Shown here in pieces: positions 16,257 through 24,708 of a stretch of 64,000 nt of DNA. Both the position numbers and the translations under genes were made by a program. Below the pieces are notes generated by a model. It saw only the letters and a program-made list of their open reading frames with translations, did no database searches and was not told the origin of the DNA. This stretch comes from an uncultured Bacteroides sp. (GTDB taxonomy: Bacteria > Bacteroidota > Bacteroidia > Bacteroidales > Bacteroidaceae), in assembly GCF_963666545.1 (NCBI RefSeq), contig NZ_OY762899.1, positions 992,001 through 1,056,000 on the forward strand, written 5' to 3'. The first letter of the stretch is position 1. The number at the start of each line of letters is the position of its first letter.

Positions 16257-16795
16257 TTATTTAACTGCCAGAACACTCGGAAGTAGAGCGGAATAGTCAT
16301 TGGTATCTTCCTTTTCATCTCCAATCAGAGTTAACACCTTCTTGATATATTCGTAAGCCGAGATCGTATTGAGTTTACAAGTTTCTACAAACGTATAGGC
16401 GCACGCGCCAAGGCCGGCTCCTTGATGGGAGCCAAAACCGACAAAGTTGCTTCGACCAACAGCCAGGGGACGCATGCTGCGTTCTGCGGTGTTGTTGTCG
16501 ATATCCCAATCGCCATGATCGATATACAGAGTGATTTGTTTCCAGAAAGTGAGTGCATAAGTAACCCCATACATATTTCTTTCTATAGTGGAATTCTTTG
16601 GTTTGACTATCTTCCACGCAAACCATTTCGGAGGTTTCATCACAAAACAAATGACTGCCTTGGGCCAGCAACGAGGCCTTAAGAAAAGGCATTAATTTAG
16701 TCAACTTGCCCACTGCTTTCTGCAGCCAGAAGTTTAGCATACATTTGCTGATGTCCATGCCCATCATTTTAAGACGGGCCACCTGACGCTCAACA
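16257..16795 (-). pseudogene. IS66 tnpC, 3' part (old element)
   Basis: Two reading frames together recover the C-terminal half of an IS66 transposase. One (to about 16790) reads ERQVARLKMMGMDISKCMLN then FCDETSEMV, holding the first DDE aspartate. The other (ending at 16257) reads DNNTAERSMRPLAVGRSNF, holding the glutamate. A frameshift joins them near 16570-16640, and the segment carrying the second aspartate seems lost. The N-terminal part continues at 19708 after removal of the younger IS66: HLPVER on one side continues to ERQVARLK on the other. Confidence 0.85.
16787..16795. repeat. Target-site duplication, left copy
   Basis: CGCTCAACA lies flush against the left end of the younger IS66 and recurs at 19708-19716 flush against its right end. 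Nine bases match. The family usually gives 8, so one base may be chance or the assigned terminus may be one base off. Confidence 0.85.
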
Positions 16796-16891
16796 GTAAG
16801 CGTCCAATTTATACGTTAGTTATTTGAAAGTCCTTATTCTCCGGGCGTTTTCACGCTCGAGACAAATAAAGACATTAAATTTTAGATTTAT

Positions 16892-18838
16892 TTAATTGGT
16901 TTTACCCAATATGGCAGGAGTAAGATTCTCAAAATCCGTACGCCCTTCCATAAAAGCAGTTAAATACTGCTTCAAGAATTGATAAAATGACAGTGCGCCC
17001 ATTTTGCAAGTTGATATAAAGGTATGATAAACCGTCGAGGTTTCAGCGCCCTTGTGACTACCAAAAGCCATTTTGTTTTTACGTTCAATCGTCAACGTAC
17101 GAATCGAGCGTTCCGCAATAGAATTGTCAATGCAATACCGGCCGTCATTGCGATAAGCCATAACGGGAGCCCATGCGTTCTTTAAATAATTGAGTGCCTT
17201 AGTTAGCAGGTCACCTTTGGGTAAAGGATCGTCAAGCAGACGGGTTAATTCCATCCAAATGGAACCGACTATTTCGGTAGTTTCTATTTCGTTCCTTCGC
17301 CTCTTGATTTCATCGGGTAACAGGTGCTCATTACTGTAGTCACGTTCAAAATCATATAACTTACCAATCCACTCCATAAAGGGTCTTGCCAGCTCATCCT
17401 TACCTTGCAATAAGGCCTTTTGGAATCGAGCCCTGACGTGTGCCATACAACAGATATGCTCAACCTGGCTTAACTCGCCATCTAAATATTTATAAACGTT
17501 ATAAGCATCAGATTGTAACGCTGCCAGTTCAGCCTCTCCCAGAAAATCAGTTAACACTTTACGACCGCGGCTGCCTTCATCATAAAAGAAAATAACAATA
17601 CCGGCTGCCTTATTTACCATGCACCAGATATAAGCCTTCTTATACTTATCCTGCATTTTCACACGGCACCAAGTTTCATCGCAATTGATAATCGAGTTTT
17701 TCTCCAAAGCCTGAGCTTTCAATACAGGAAGCAGCTTTTTTAAAGCATTGGAACCTTTGGACAACCAATTCAAGATGGTCTGCCGTGAAACTTGGAACTT
17801 TAATTCAAATAAACGGATCATATCACGATAAACAGGGGTCTCAAGCATATAAGAATTGAATACCAACTCTACGAGCATATCTACTGTGGCATGGGTTCCG
17901 GGAAAATTCTTAAGAACTGCCTCTTCTCCATCGTCGGCTGCAATATTCTCAGAGATAACCTCTTCCGACAGTGCCTCCGGCACTGAACATTGAACAGGTC
18001 TCTTCATAGGGTAAAAGGCCGTTACGAGTCGACCGTCTTTTGTACGATAGGTCACATACTCCATCTGATGCTCTTCAATCCGGCTTATAAAATGGAAAGA
18101 GCTTCTGATTTCTGTTTTGACAATCGTAGCATCCTCAGGAATACGCGAACGGTCACATTTATGTTGAATAGCGGCTCCAGCCCTCATTGTATTATATTTC
18201 AGCCCTTGACGATAAGGACGTTCTTGCCTTTTATCCTCTTGGAATGAATCAGTTTTTGCGGCATCTGAACAGGAGTGTTCCGAGTTCTCTTTGCCTACTT
18301 CGGATTCCCTGGCAGATACTATGTCAGAATCAAATTCATCATTCCCGTTATTTTCTGTACCATCCCATTCATCTTTGTCGTCATCGCGTCCTGATGCGCG
18401 GGGTGACTTTTTTATTCTCTGACTGGTACCTACAAACTTCTCATCCCTAAGCACTTCATAGAGCCCCTTGTATTTATCCGCCTCACGAAGAGCTTTTTTC
18501 AATTCAATTTGCATAGACTTCAGACAGCGGCCTTGAACTGACAATTGAGCATCCAATTTGGTATTTTCATCACGAGTCATCTCCTGACTACTTTGAATAT
18601 TATCCAAAGTGAGTTGCATACCACTCAAGCGATCAGCTAAATCATCGATCGTTTTTTGAAGACGATTGTTCTGCTGGTCCTTCTTATGGGACTCGGCTAC
18701 TAAAAACTGGATAAATGAATTTTTCTCGATATCGCTCATATCATTACATGAAATTGGAAGACAGGCAGGGGTTTCCTCATCAGACTGTTCCAGCTGTTCT
18801 CTATAGAATTTCCTATGTAGTACTTCCTCTAAATCCAT
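16892..18838 (-). CDS. tnpC: IS66 family transposase TnpC
   Basis: The 648-aa DDE transposase of the younger IS66. The N-terminal third is predicted coiled-coil and charged (about 40-215). The catalytic triad is visible as D387 (NCDETW), D444 (LQSDAYN) and E576 (NSIAERS), with CCMAHVRARF between D444 and E576. Length is slightly above the usual 500-550 aa because of the long N-terminal region. It is read from the same strand as tnpA and tnpB, 93 bp after tnpB. No disruption is seen. Confidence 0.94.
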   Translation of the reverse strand: MDLEEVLHRKFYREQLEQSDEETPACLPISCNDMSDIEKNSFIQFLVAESHKKDQQNNRLQKTIDDLADRLSGMQLTLDNIQSSQEMTRDENTKLDAQLSVQGRCLKSMQIELKKALREADKYKGLYEVLRDEKFVGTSQRIKKSPRASGRDDDKDEWDGTENNGNDEFDSDIVSARESEVGKENSEHSCSDAAKTDSFQEDKRQERPYRQGLKYNTMRAGAAIQHKCDRSRIPEDATIVKTEIRSSFHFISRIEEHQMEYVTYRTKDGRLVTAFYPMKRPVQCSVPEALSEEVISENIAADDGEEAVLKNFPGTHATVDMLVELVFNSYMLETPVYRDMIRLFELKFQVSRQTILNWLSKGSNALKKLLPVLKAQALEKNSIINCDETWCRVKMQDKYKKAYIWCMVNKAAGIVIFFYDEGSRGRKVLTDFLGEAELAALQSDAYNVYKYLDGELSQVEHICCMAHVRARFQKALLQGKDELARPFMEWIGKLYDFERDYSNEHLLPDEIKRRRNEIETTEIVGSIWMELTRLLDDPLPKGDLLTKALNYLKNAWAPVMAYRNDGRYCIDNSIAERSIRTLTIERKNKMAFGSHKGAETSTVYHTFISTCKMGALSFYQFLKQYLTAFMEGRTDFENLTPAILGKTN

Positions 18839-18931
18839 GTCCTTCTCTTTGCCTCAAAGATACTAAAAATACACAAAACAGCCAAAGATTAAAACATCTA
18901 TTTATCTGATTATCAAAGAATTAAACCTATA

Positions 18932-19279
18932 TTAACTTGTTCTCTCTTTAACTCGAATCTCCTTTACAACGGGACTTTCAAGGATAGAAATAATATCTTT
19001 CCAATCCACCTGATAAATGCTTTTCTCTTCTTCAAACCTTATCTTCATAAAGCGATATCCCTTTGCAAATGTACAGGTATGAACATTGAATGAGTGCTTC
19101 TCGTACATTACCATGCGAACACTACGTTCGTTCTTGGACATAAAGAAAAAAACATCACCTCTATAAGGGTTTCGATGATAACTCATTCGAATAACTTCCA
19201 TAATACGGGCATAACCACAACGCATATCGTGAAAATGAGGTAAGTAGTAGAAATTCTTCAAACCGGAAACTGTCAGCAT
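18932..19279 (-). CDS. tnpB: IS66 accessory protein TnpB
   Basis: A 115-aa IS66 Orf2-like protein. It has the N-terminal hydrophobic/aromatic FYYLPHFHDMRCGYARIMEV segment (usual form: TDMRKSFDGL), NPYRGDVFFFMSKNERSVRMV, typical of TnpB, and a FAKGYRFMKI segment. IS66 elements need TnpB for transposition, although its exact action is unclear. The start overlaps the end of tnpA by 7 nt, suggesting translational coupling. Confidence 0.9.
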   Translation of the reverse strand: MLTVSGLKNFYYLPHFHDMRCGYARIMEVIRMSYHRNPYRGDVFFFMSKNERSVRMVMYEKHSFNVHTCTFAKGYRFMKIRFEEEKSIYQVDWKDIISILESPVVKEIRVKERTS

Positions 19280-19629
19280 AAAGCCTCCAATTTCTCTACC
19301 AAGCGGAGCAACTCCTGATAGCTTAGATTTTTCTTGGATACTTCAACGCCATTCTCCAAAGAAATGACAACGTTTTCTATGGCAGACTTGCTTATGATTG
19401 CCTGAGACGGTGAATCTTCTTTTTGCGCTGCCTCTTCAGATGACTGCTCTACCGGCATACCTACAATCTCCACCGGAACGATGGATTTCTTGCGTTTAGA
19501 GAACCAGTTGTAAAAGGCTTCATAAGAGACACCCTGCAGCATGCAAAACGATTCTATCGATAAATTCTTAGGTTGGCCCTCCAATTTATACAGGAACCAG
19601 AGCTTTTCTAAATCTTCACTACTATACAT
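19273..19629 (-). CDS. tnpA: IS66 accessory protein TnpA
   Basis: The 118-aa first ORF of the younger IS66. The N-terminal part LEKLWFLYKLEGQPKNLSIE then SFCMLQGVSYEAFYNWF forms a helix-turn-helix-like segment. The C-terminus (SYQELLRLVEKLEAL) matches the TnpA pattern of a short amphipathic helix. A promoter-like TTG-N20-TACCTTTG lies just upstream in the element end. It resembles the old element's TnpA at 20397 in layout but is clearly diverged. Confidence 0.88.
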   Translation of the reverse strand: MYSSEDLEKLWFLYKLEGQPKNLSIESFCMLQGVSYEAFYNWFSKRKKSIVPVEIVGMPVEQSSEEAAQKEDSPSQAIISKSAIENVVISLENGVEVSKKNLSYQELLRLVEKLEALC

Positions 19630-19654
19630 AATCTCATTTTTTTTGATGACTATG

Positions 19655-19685
19655 CAAAGGTAACTAGACTAGTGACTAATAACAA
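19655..19685 (-). promoter_or_regulatory. Candidate tnpA promoter of the younger IS66
   Basis: On the minus strand TTG (19685-19683), a 20-nt spacer and TACCTTTG (19662-19655) fit the Bacteroides promoter pattern. The TTG is 22 nt from the element end at 19707. The tnpA ATG is at 19629. Confidence 0.6.
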
Positions 19686-19707
19686 GACGTGGAAATTGGA
19701 TGCTTAC

Positions 19708-19716
19708 CGCTCAACA
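19708..19716. repeat. Target-site duplication, right copy
   Basis: CGCTCAACA lies immediately after the right end of the younger IS66 and is identical to 16787-16795. Confidence 0.85.
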
Positions 19717-20311
19717 GGAAGATGGAACTGATATTTGTCGGTGATCAACTTGGCGAGCAGTCCCGCACTAGCCGGACAGCCTTTGATGGTTTCAACACCC
19801 GGCATACGAAGGTCTTGCTTGTCGCACGGCACGTAGACATCCACAATCTTACCCGACGCATCCACACAACGAAGAATATGATAGCGGTGTTCCACTACTT
19901 TTTCGATATGCTCAAACTCACGAACCAAACGGGTCTAGATGATGCGATAGTCCGCCGGGAGTACAGTCACATCACTAAAATGCTCCACTACCTCATCAGC
20001 ACCATAGGTGTTCTTCGAATGATTAATGCGCTGTTTGCCCGGTTTTGAAGCGGGCTCATTCTTTGTGGCGACGGGCTCAACAACCGAATCCATGTTACCG
20101 GGCGGGTTGGTGCCGTCAAAGTCATGCTCCTCTTGCCCACGGTCAACATCCGCAGAAGGAGCCTTGCCCTTCTCGCTGCTACGACCAAAGTGTTTGCCTT
20201 AATAATTTTGACTTGTTCTGAAGCCGAGCCGTTTGATTGGTACAACTTCAGTAGTTTCTTCATCTGAAGATTTTCGGATTCAAGTGCTTCACGTCGTCTG
20301 CGCTCGTTCAT
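19708..20311 (-). pseudogene. IS66 tnpC, 5' part (old element)
   Basis: The minus strand encodes tnpC pieces in more than one frame. The first is MNERRRREALESENLQMKKL (coiled-coil start). After a frameshift comes KHFGRSSEKGK and a stretch through NTYGADEVVEHFSDVTVLPA, then a TAG stop. Last is TRLVREFEHIEKVVEHRYHI down to HLPVER, where the younger IS66 interrupts. Two lesions plus the insertion make it non-functional. At the 5' side it is joined directly to a tnpB fragment by an internal deletion. Confidence 0.85.
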
Positions 20312-20395
20312 ATAGGATAATTTATCAATGCCACAACGCATATCGGTGGAGCCTTGATTGATATAATAAGTATAATTACCGGTCAGACCAAACAT
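20312..20395 (-). pseudogene. IS66 tnpB, first 28 codons only (old element)
   Basis: The sequence starts 1 bp after the tnpA stop and reads MFGLTGNYTYYINQGSTDMR then CGIDKLSY, the standard TnpB N-terminus. It then runs straight into tnpC sequence, so the other 80-90 codons of tnpB are deleted. Confidence 0.85.
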
Positions 20396-20396
20396 A

Positions 20397-20759
20397 TCAC
20401 AGGGCAAGTTTACGCAGCAACTCAATAGCCACCGACAAGTTAGTACCACGTTTTCTGATCTCAGTACCATCCGTAAATTCAATGCGGACGCATTTAATGG
20501 TGAGCTTTTCATTCGACAAAACAGGCTCATCAATAGTAACGGCATCGTTTGAAGATTCTTTCCCCACAGAAACATCCACAGGAACACTCCTCACTTGGAT
20601 GGGAGCGAAAGAATTGCAGCGTATTTGTTTGTACCATTTCTCAAACTCACGGTAGGAAAAGCCATTGCTAACACAAAACCTTTCAATCGAAATTTTATTG
20701 GGCACGCCTTCCTTTTGGTAACGGCTCCACAGCAAATCATAGTCTTCTCGCTTAGGCAT
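20397..20759 (-). CDS. tnpA: IS66 accessory protein TnpA (old element)
   Basis: A 120-aa open frame from the ATG at 20757-20759: MPKREDYDLLWSRYQKEGVP, ISIERFCVSNGFSYREFEKWYK (helix-turn-helix-like) and a C-terminal NLSVAIELLRKL helix. An earlier in-frame ATG (20786) lies inside the promoter, so the MPK start is preferred. The frame is intact although the rest of the element is broken. Its activity without tnpB/tnpC is doubtful. Confidence 0.78.
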   Translation of the reverse strand: MPKREDYDLLWSRYQKEGVPNKISIERFCVSNGFSYREFEKWYKQIRCNSFAPIQVRSVPVDVSVGKESSNDAVTIDEPVLSNEKLTIKCVRIEFTDGTEIRKRGTNLSVAIELLRKLAL

Positions 20760-20783
20760 AATAATTGATTTATTAGTATGCCA

Positions 20784-20814
20784 CAAAAATAGAAATTTAG
20801 GAAATACATGTCAA
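20784..20814 (-). promoter_or_regulatory. Candidate tnpA promoter of the old IS66
   Basis: On the minus strand TTG (20814-20812), a 20-nt spacer and TATTTTTG (20791-20784) fit the Bacteroides consensus. The TTG is 22 nt from the element end at 20836, as in the two other IS66 ends. The sequence is nearly identical to 11717-11747. Confidence 0.58.
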
Positions 20815-20923
20815 GAGCCGAATATTAAACGCATACTTTAAACCGAATGCGAAGGGCCGACCTTCATCTTCTATATAGTTACAGCACAGTAGCTAATTTG
20901 TACTTCGTGGCACACTTGGACGC

Positions 20924-21002
20924 TTACATATTATGCTCTATTAGACTTCTGACTACGTACGAACCTATAAATCCTGCTATACCAGTAACTAGTATTTTTC
21001 AT
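20924..21002 (-). pseudogene. Truncated NAD-dependent epimerase N-terminus
   Basis: From the ATG at 21000-21002, one base out of frame in an A-run, the minus strand reads KILVTGIAGFIGSYVVRSLI then EHNM and a stop at 20924. This is a Rossmann GxxGxxG start of an extended SDR sugar epimerase. The rest is missing and the old IS66 begins at 20836. The ATG overlaps the end of the glycosyltransferase gene at 20989, the layout of a formerly coupled gene. It looks like a gene lost to IS-associated deletion. Confidence 0.6.
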
Positions 21003-22125
21003 GTAATAATAATGTATTATATAGTTTTAAATGTTTATCCACTACATTTAAAACTGAAAATTCTTTTTCTGCCAATTTTCTTGAGTTATTTCCCATATTA
21101 ACTCTTAATTTAGCATCGCTTATTAAAATCTCAAGTTTATCAGCCAAAGAAACACTATCTTTTATTGGAATAAGGAAGCCATTGTAACCGTCAATCACAG
21201 CCTCTTTACAACCCACAGAATTTGTTGTTATTATTGGACGTCCAATTGCAGTAGCTTCAATAAGAGATTTAGGTAATCCCTCTTTATAATAGGATGGAAA
21301 AGCAACAATATGTGAGGATTTTAATAGATCTTTCACATCTGTTCTATGTCCTAACCATAAAATATATTCTCCATCACAAACAGATTCCAGTGTTTCTTTT
21401 TTTATAGCATTAGGATTTGTATCAAGTCCACCACATAATATAAATTGGACTTTATCATGATACTTTTCTTTTAATTGATTTGCGGCATCAACAAGAACAA
21501 GTACACCTTTATCTAAAACCATTCGTGCCGTCAAAATAACTTTTATCCTTCCATCACTGGTTTCAGGGGTATAATTAAATATATCCAAATCAACACCCGA
21601 CCCCTTAATCATACTACATTGAAAATCATTAATTACTTTATTCTTAATAAATAAAGCTTTATCTTCAGAATTTTGGAAGATTACTTTTAAGTTATTTCTA
21701 TTGTGTATAAAACGAAAAACCTTAAGCAGCATTTTTGTTATTGGTGAATTTATATGTTCATCAGAGAAAAAAACACCGCATCCGCTTACTGCATTTAAAA
21801 CTCCTTTAACATTAGTTAGTTTAGCTGCTAACCCACCCCAAAGCATTATTTTCATACCTACATGATGAACAATATCAGGTTTTTCTTTTTTATAGAGTTT
21901 ATATAAAAAAGAAAAAGTCTTTAGTTCCTGATAAAGATTCATCCCCGTTTTATTAATCGGTAGATTAATAAAGTCTAAACCTAAATCAATGATTTTTTCT
22001 TTAAAGCCTGTATCTTTAGCAACAATAGTAACATCATAACCTTTATCAAGAGCTGCAACAGCAATATCTTTACGATGGGATAAGAAAAAAGAATCTACAT
22101 TTACAACAATAAAAAGTTTTTCCAT
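20989..22125 (-). CDS. Glycosyltransferase family 4
   Basis: A 378-aa GT-B enzyme. The N-terminus has FIVVNVDSFFLSHRKDIAVA, with the donor-proximal loop usual for GT4. In the C-terminal domain are VILTARMVLDKGVLVLVDAA, FILCGGLD, LWLGHRTDV and FPSYYKEGLPKSLIEATAIG, the EX7E motif. It probably adds one residue of the repeat unit on the inner membrane face. It is the last gene of the AT-rich transferase cassette before the IS66 region. The linkage made cannot be predicted. Confidence 0.9.
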   Translation of the reverse strand: MEKLFIVVNVDSFFLSHRKDIAVAALDKGYDVTIVAKDTGFKEKIIDLGLDFINLPINKTGMNLYQELKTFSFLYKLYKKEKPDIVHHVGMKIMLWGGLAAKLTNVKGVLNAVSGCGVFFSDEHINSPITKMLLKVFRFIHNRNNLKVIFQNSEDKALFIKNKVINDFQCSMIKGSGVDLDIFNYTPETSDGRIKVILTARMVLDKGVLVLVDAANQLKEKYHDKVQFILCGGLDTNPNAIKKETLESVCDGEYILWLGHRTDVKDLLKSSHIVAFPSYYKEGLPKSLIEATAIGRPIITTNSVGCKEAVIDGYNGFLIPIKDSVSLADKLEILISDAKLRVNMGNNSRKLAEKEFSVLNVVDKHLKLYNTLLLHEKY

Positions 22126-22170
22126 TATATTAGGTTTTATTTTATCTCAAAAGACAATAAAATTAAGATT

Positions 22171-23358
22171 TCATCTGTCAACAAGCGACATAAAAGAACC
22201 AAATTTTTCTACATAGTTTCTAAAGTCAAACAAATCACTTTCTTTACAATTATCTTTTAGCTTGTTAATTGACTTTTTATTCATCGATAAGGGCACTAAT
22301 AATGAATCTGCCAAACATTCTAATGATGAATTATCTAAAATATAGCCATTAAAATCATTTTTCAAATATACTCCTAAATTAGTTGATAAGTTTGTTAATA
22401 CTGGAGTACCGCATGAAATAGATTCAACAAACTTTGTAGGGAAACCGGCCGTATTAGCAATGTTATTATCTCTTAAAAATATCTCAAAATCGGAATTACA
22501 TACTGTATTTAATGCATCTATATGTGATACACGACCTTTAAAAGAAATTTTATCGCATATATTATCAGGTAAGCCATCTACCGAATACACATTACAATAT
22601 TGATCTAATGTTAGACCAAGTATCGTAAATTTAAAATAAACAGCAGTCCTTTTATATACTAGAGCAAGAGCATCAATTATTAAGTCTAATCTATCTTTAT
22701 TTCCAGTTCCTACAGAACCAGCATAAACTAAATCGACCGTATTTCTTTCATTACTTTCAGATTTTAATTCACACCATTTTTCTTGTTTTTTATCGACCAA
22801 AGGTGGAAGAAGTATAACATTTTTCATTTTTAAAGAATAAAAATTATATAAGTATTCACTTATTGCTATCATACCATCTAATTTCGGATGTAAAACTCTC
22901 ATCCTAAAAAAAGTATCAAGTCCTTTAATCGTCTTAAATATAATGCTTCCTTGCGGTTCATACCATTCTGTGCAGTCTGCAATGACGGGTATATTGCATT
23001 TCTTACAATAACTATTTAAACGAAATAATGCTAACGCTGGGTAATTGTAAGCAATTACAACTGACGGAACATCTTTCATTAGTTCTATTAAATATGAAAT
23101 ATCTGATAAGTAATAACGCCAGTCTTTGAGCGACTTTGGATATTTAATACTATATGATGTGAATCCATAAACAATAGATTCTGTATCTTTAATATCATAT
23201 TTGTCTTTTCTAGATTTATCTATTCCGACAAAAACAACATTATACCCTAACATTTTGAGTATTTTTGCATTTGTCACAACACGTTGTGCTGCAGCATTTT
23301 TATCTGGCAGTTCAAAACCGCCAATATACAAAATAGTTTTACAATATTCTTGATCCAT
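22171..23358 (-). CDS. Glycosyltransferase (GT4-like)
   Basis: A 395-aa GT-B type transferase. It has ILYIGGFELPDKNAAAQRVV at the N-terminus, a typical acceptor-domain start, ADCTEWYEPQG, LDGMIAISEYLYNFY, LVYAGSVGTGNKDRLDLIID and, in the C-domain, FPTKFVESISCGTPVLTN (EX7E-like). Codon use is strongly AT-rich, as in neighbouring transferases. It ends 45 bp before the next GT4 gene. The donor and acceptor are unknown. Confidence 0.85.
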   Translation of the reverse strand: MDQEYCKTILYIGGFELPDKNAAAQRVVTNAKILKMLGYNVVFVGIDKSRKDKYDIKDTESIVYGFTSYSIKYPKSLKDWRYYLSDISYLIELMKDVPSVVIAYNYPALALFRLNSYCKKCNIPVIADCTEWYEPQGSIIFKTIKGLDTFFRMRVLHPKLDGMIAISEYLYNFYSLKMKNVILLPPLVDKKQEKWCELKSESNERNTVDLVYAGSVGTGNKDRLDLIIDALALVYKRTAVYFKFTILGLTLDQYCNVYSVDGLPDNICDKISFKGRVSHIDALNTVCNSDFEIFLRDNNIANTAGFPTKFVESISCGTPVLTNLSTNLGVYLKNDFNGYILDNSSLECLADSLLVPLSMNKKSINKLKDNCKESDLFDFRNYVEKFGSFMSLVDR

Positions 23359-23361
23359 ATT

Positions 23362-24498
23362 TTATTTTTCGTTCCAAACAACGCGTTTAATATAGTCTGT
23401 ATAAGAAAGAATAATCCTGACAACCTTATCAGAAACATTAGACATACTGTAATCAGCTACTGGACGGAAGTTTCTCTCTTCTCCTGTTTTCTGATACTGC
23501 AACTGAACCAGTCCTTGCATCACCCGTTCAGGATTCAGGCCAACCATCATTACAGAAGCCTCTTCCATTGCTTCTGGACGTTCGTGGGCTTCACGAATGT
23601 TGAGTGCACGAAAATTAAGTATAGATGATTCTTCTGAGATCGTTCCACTGTCAGAAAATACAGTCTTTGAATTGACCTGCAATGCCAGGTAATCACTCAA
23701 CCCCATCGGTTTCATCAGTTTCACCTGTTCGTGGAACTGCACATTGTGCTTCTCAATCATCTTACGGGTACGTGGGTGACAGGACACAATAATCGGACAG
23801 TTAAACTTCTCAGCCACGGAATTCAGTACCGTAACCAGATTAAAGAAATTCTTTTCAGAAGCGATATTTTCTTCGCGGTGAGCCGAAACCACAAAATATT
23901 CCCCTTTCACCAAACCTAGTTTTTCCAAAACCGTAGATTTCTGCACTTTAGGCAGATATTGGTGAAGTACCTCATACATCGGACTTCCCGTCTTAATCAC
24001 CCTGTCAGGTCTCAACCCTTCAGCCAAAAGATATTCACGGGCAATATCACTGTAAGTCATATTGATATCCGATGTGTGGTCTACAATCTTACGGTTGCTC
24101 TCTTCAGGCACACGTTGATCAAAACAACGGTTACCCGCTTCCATGTGAAAGATAGGGATATGACGTTTCTTAGCTGCAATGGCACACAAACAAGAATTTG
24201 TATCACCCAGTACCAGGAAAGCATCCGGTTTTTCCTGTTCCAGAACAGGATCTATATTAATCAGGATTTGTCCGGCTGTAGTCGTTGCGTTAGCACCGGC
24301 AGCATTCAGGAAATGATCCGGTTTTCTTAAACCCAGATCCTCAAAGAAAACCTCATTCAGTTCGTAATCGTAGTTTTGTCCGGTATGCACCAATATATGG
24401 TCAATGGCCTCCGAAGCGTCCAGTTTTTGCAGCACGCATGCAAGGCGTATAATTTCGGGGCGGGTACCCACCACCGTTAATACTTTTAGTTTCTTCAT
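23362..24498 (-). CDS. fnlC: UDP-N-acetylglucosamine 2-epimerase, FnlC/CapG type
   Basis: A 378-aa member of the non-hydrolysing UDP-GlcNAc 2-epimerase family (WecB fold): VVGTRPEIIRLACVLQKL, VHTGQNYDYELNEVFFEDLG, VLGDTNSCLCAIAAKKRHIP, FHMEAGNRCFDQRVPEESNR, VSAHREENI and SDSGTISEESS. The GNRCFDQRVPEE form and the presence of FnlA and FnlB homologues (29580, 30663) point to the last step of UDP-L-FucNAc synthesis rather than to ManNAc production. It is visibly less AT-rich than the transferases on both sides and is separated from its partner genes by about 5 kb. Confidence 0.87.
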   Translation of the reverse strand: MKKLKVLTVVGTRPEIIRLACVLQKLDASEAIDHILVHTGQNYDYELNEVFFEDLGLRKPDHFLNAAGANATTTAGQILINIDPVLEQEKPDAFLVLGDTNSCLCAIAAKKRHIPIFHMEAGNRCFDQRVPEESNRKIVDHTSDINMTYSDIAREYLLAEGLRPDRVIKTGSPMYEVLHQYLPKVQKSTVLEKLGLVKGEYFVVSAHREENIASEKNFFNLVTVLNSVAEKFNCPIIVSCHPRTRKMIEKHNVQFHEQVKLMKPMGLSDYLALQVNSKTVFSDSGTISEESSILNFRALNIREAHERPEAMEEASVMMVGLNPERVMQGLVQLQYQKTGEERNFRPVADYSMSNVSDKVVRIILSYTDYIKRVVWNEK

Positions 24499-24556
24499 GT
24501 TTTATACTGTTTCAAAAAAGGTATCCCCATCTTCCGGATTATACCATTCATTAATC

Positions 24557-24688
24557 TCAAATTAAGTGTAAAGCGATAAAATTAAAGCTTTTAAGGCTCT
24601 CTAACAAAGACAGAATATCTGTCATTTTCTTATCAAAGTAATAAGAAACCTCATCACGCTCAATAAGTGGCAAGGTACAGAAGGAATG
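24557..24688 (-). pseudogene. Possible C-terminal gene fragment
   Basis: In the 210-bp gap between fnlC and the next transferase, a 43-codon open frame without a start ends at 24557 and reads CTLPLIERDEVSYYFDKKMT and onward. Its amphipathic, charged composition looks protein-like, but I do not recognise the family. It may be the tail of a gene removed when the transferase cassette was exchanged, or chance. Confidence 0.25.
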
Positions 24689-24708
24689 TTAACTAAAGCA
24701 AATTCATT

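Larger units (their letters stand above)
16796..19707 (-). mobile_element. Complete IS66-family insertion sequence (2912 bp)
   Basis: The left end (plus) starts GTAAGCGTCCAATTT and the right end (minus, from 19707) starts GTAAGCATCCAATTT; similarity continues through ACGT and GTTATT. The element carries tnpA, tnpB and tnpC in the standard IS66 order on the minus strand, all open. Direct repeats CGCTCAACA flank it. It sits inside the tnpC of an older IS66, and removing it plus one repeat restores the reading frame across the junction. It is probably still mobile, or recently so. Confidence 0.93.
16177..20836 (-). mobile_element. Old, decayed IS66-family element (split by a younger IS66)
   Basis: The left end (plus) reads GTAAACGTTTAATATCCGGC at 16177-16196. 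The right end (minus, from 20836) reads GTATGCGTTTAATATTCGGC. These are imperfect terminal inverted repeats of the IS66 GTAA type. Inside, in order on the minus strand, are an intact-looking tnpA, a tnpB cut to about 28 codons, and a frameshifted, stop-containing tnpC cut in two by the insertion at 16796-19707. The 8-bp flanks (gtatttac and tttaaacc) do not match, so no target duplication remains. A deletion beside the right end could explain this. Confidence 0.82.

Noticed and set aside
16169-20844. Target-site duplication of the old IS66
   Set aside because: The 8-bp flanks gtatttac and tttaaacc do not match in either orientation.
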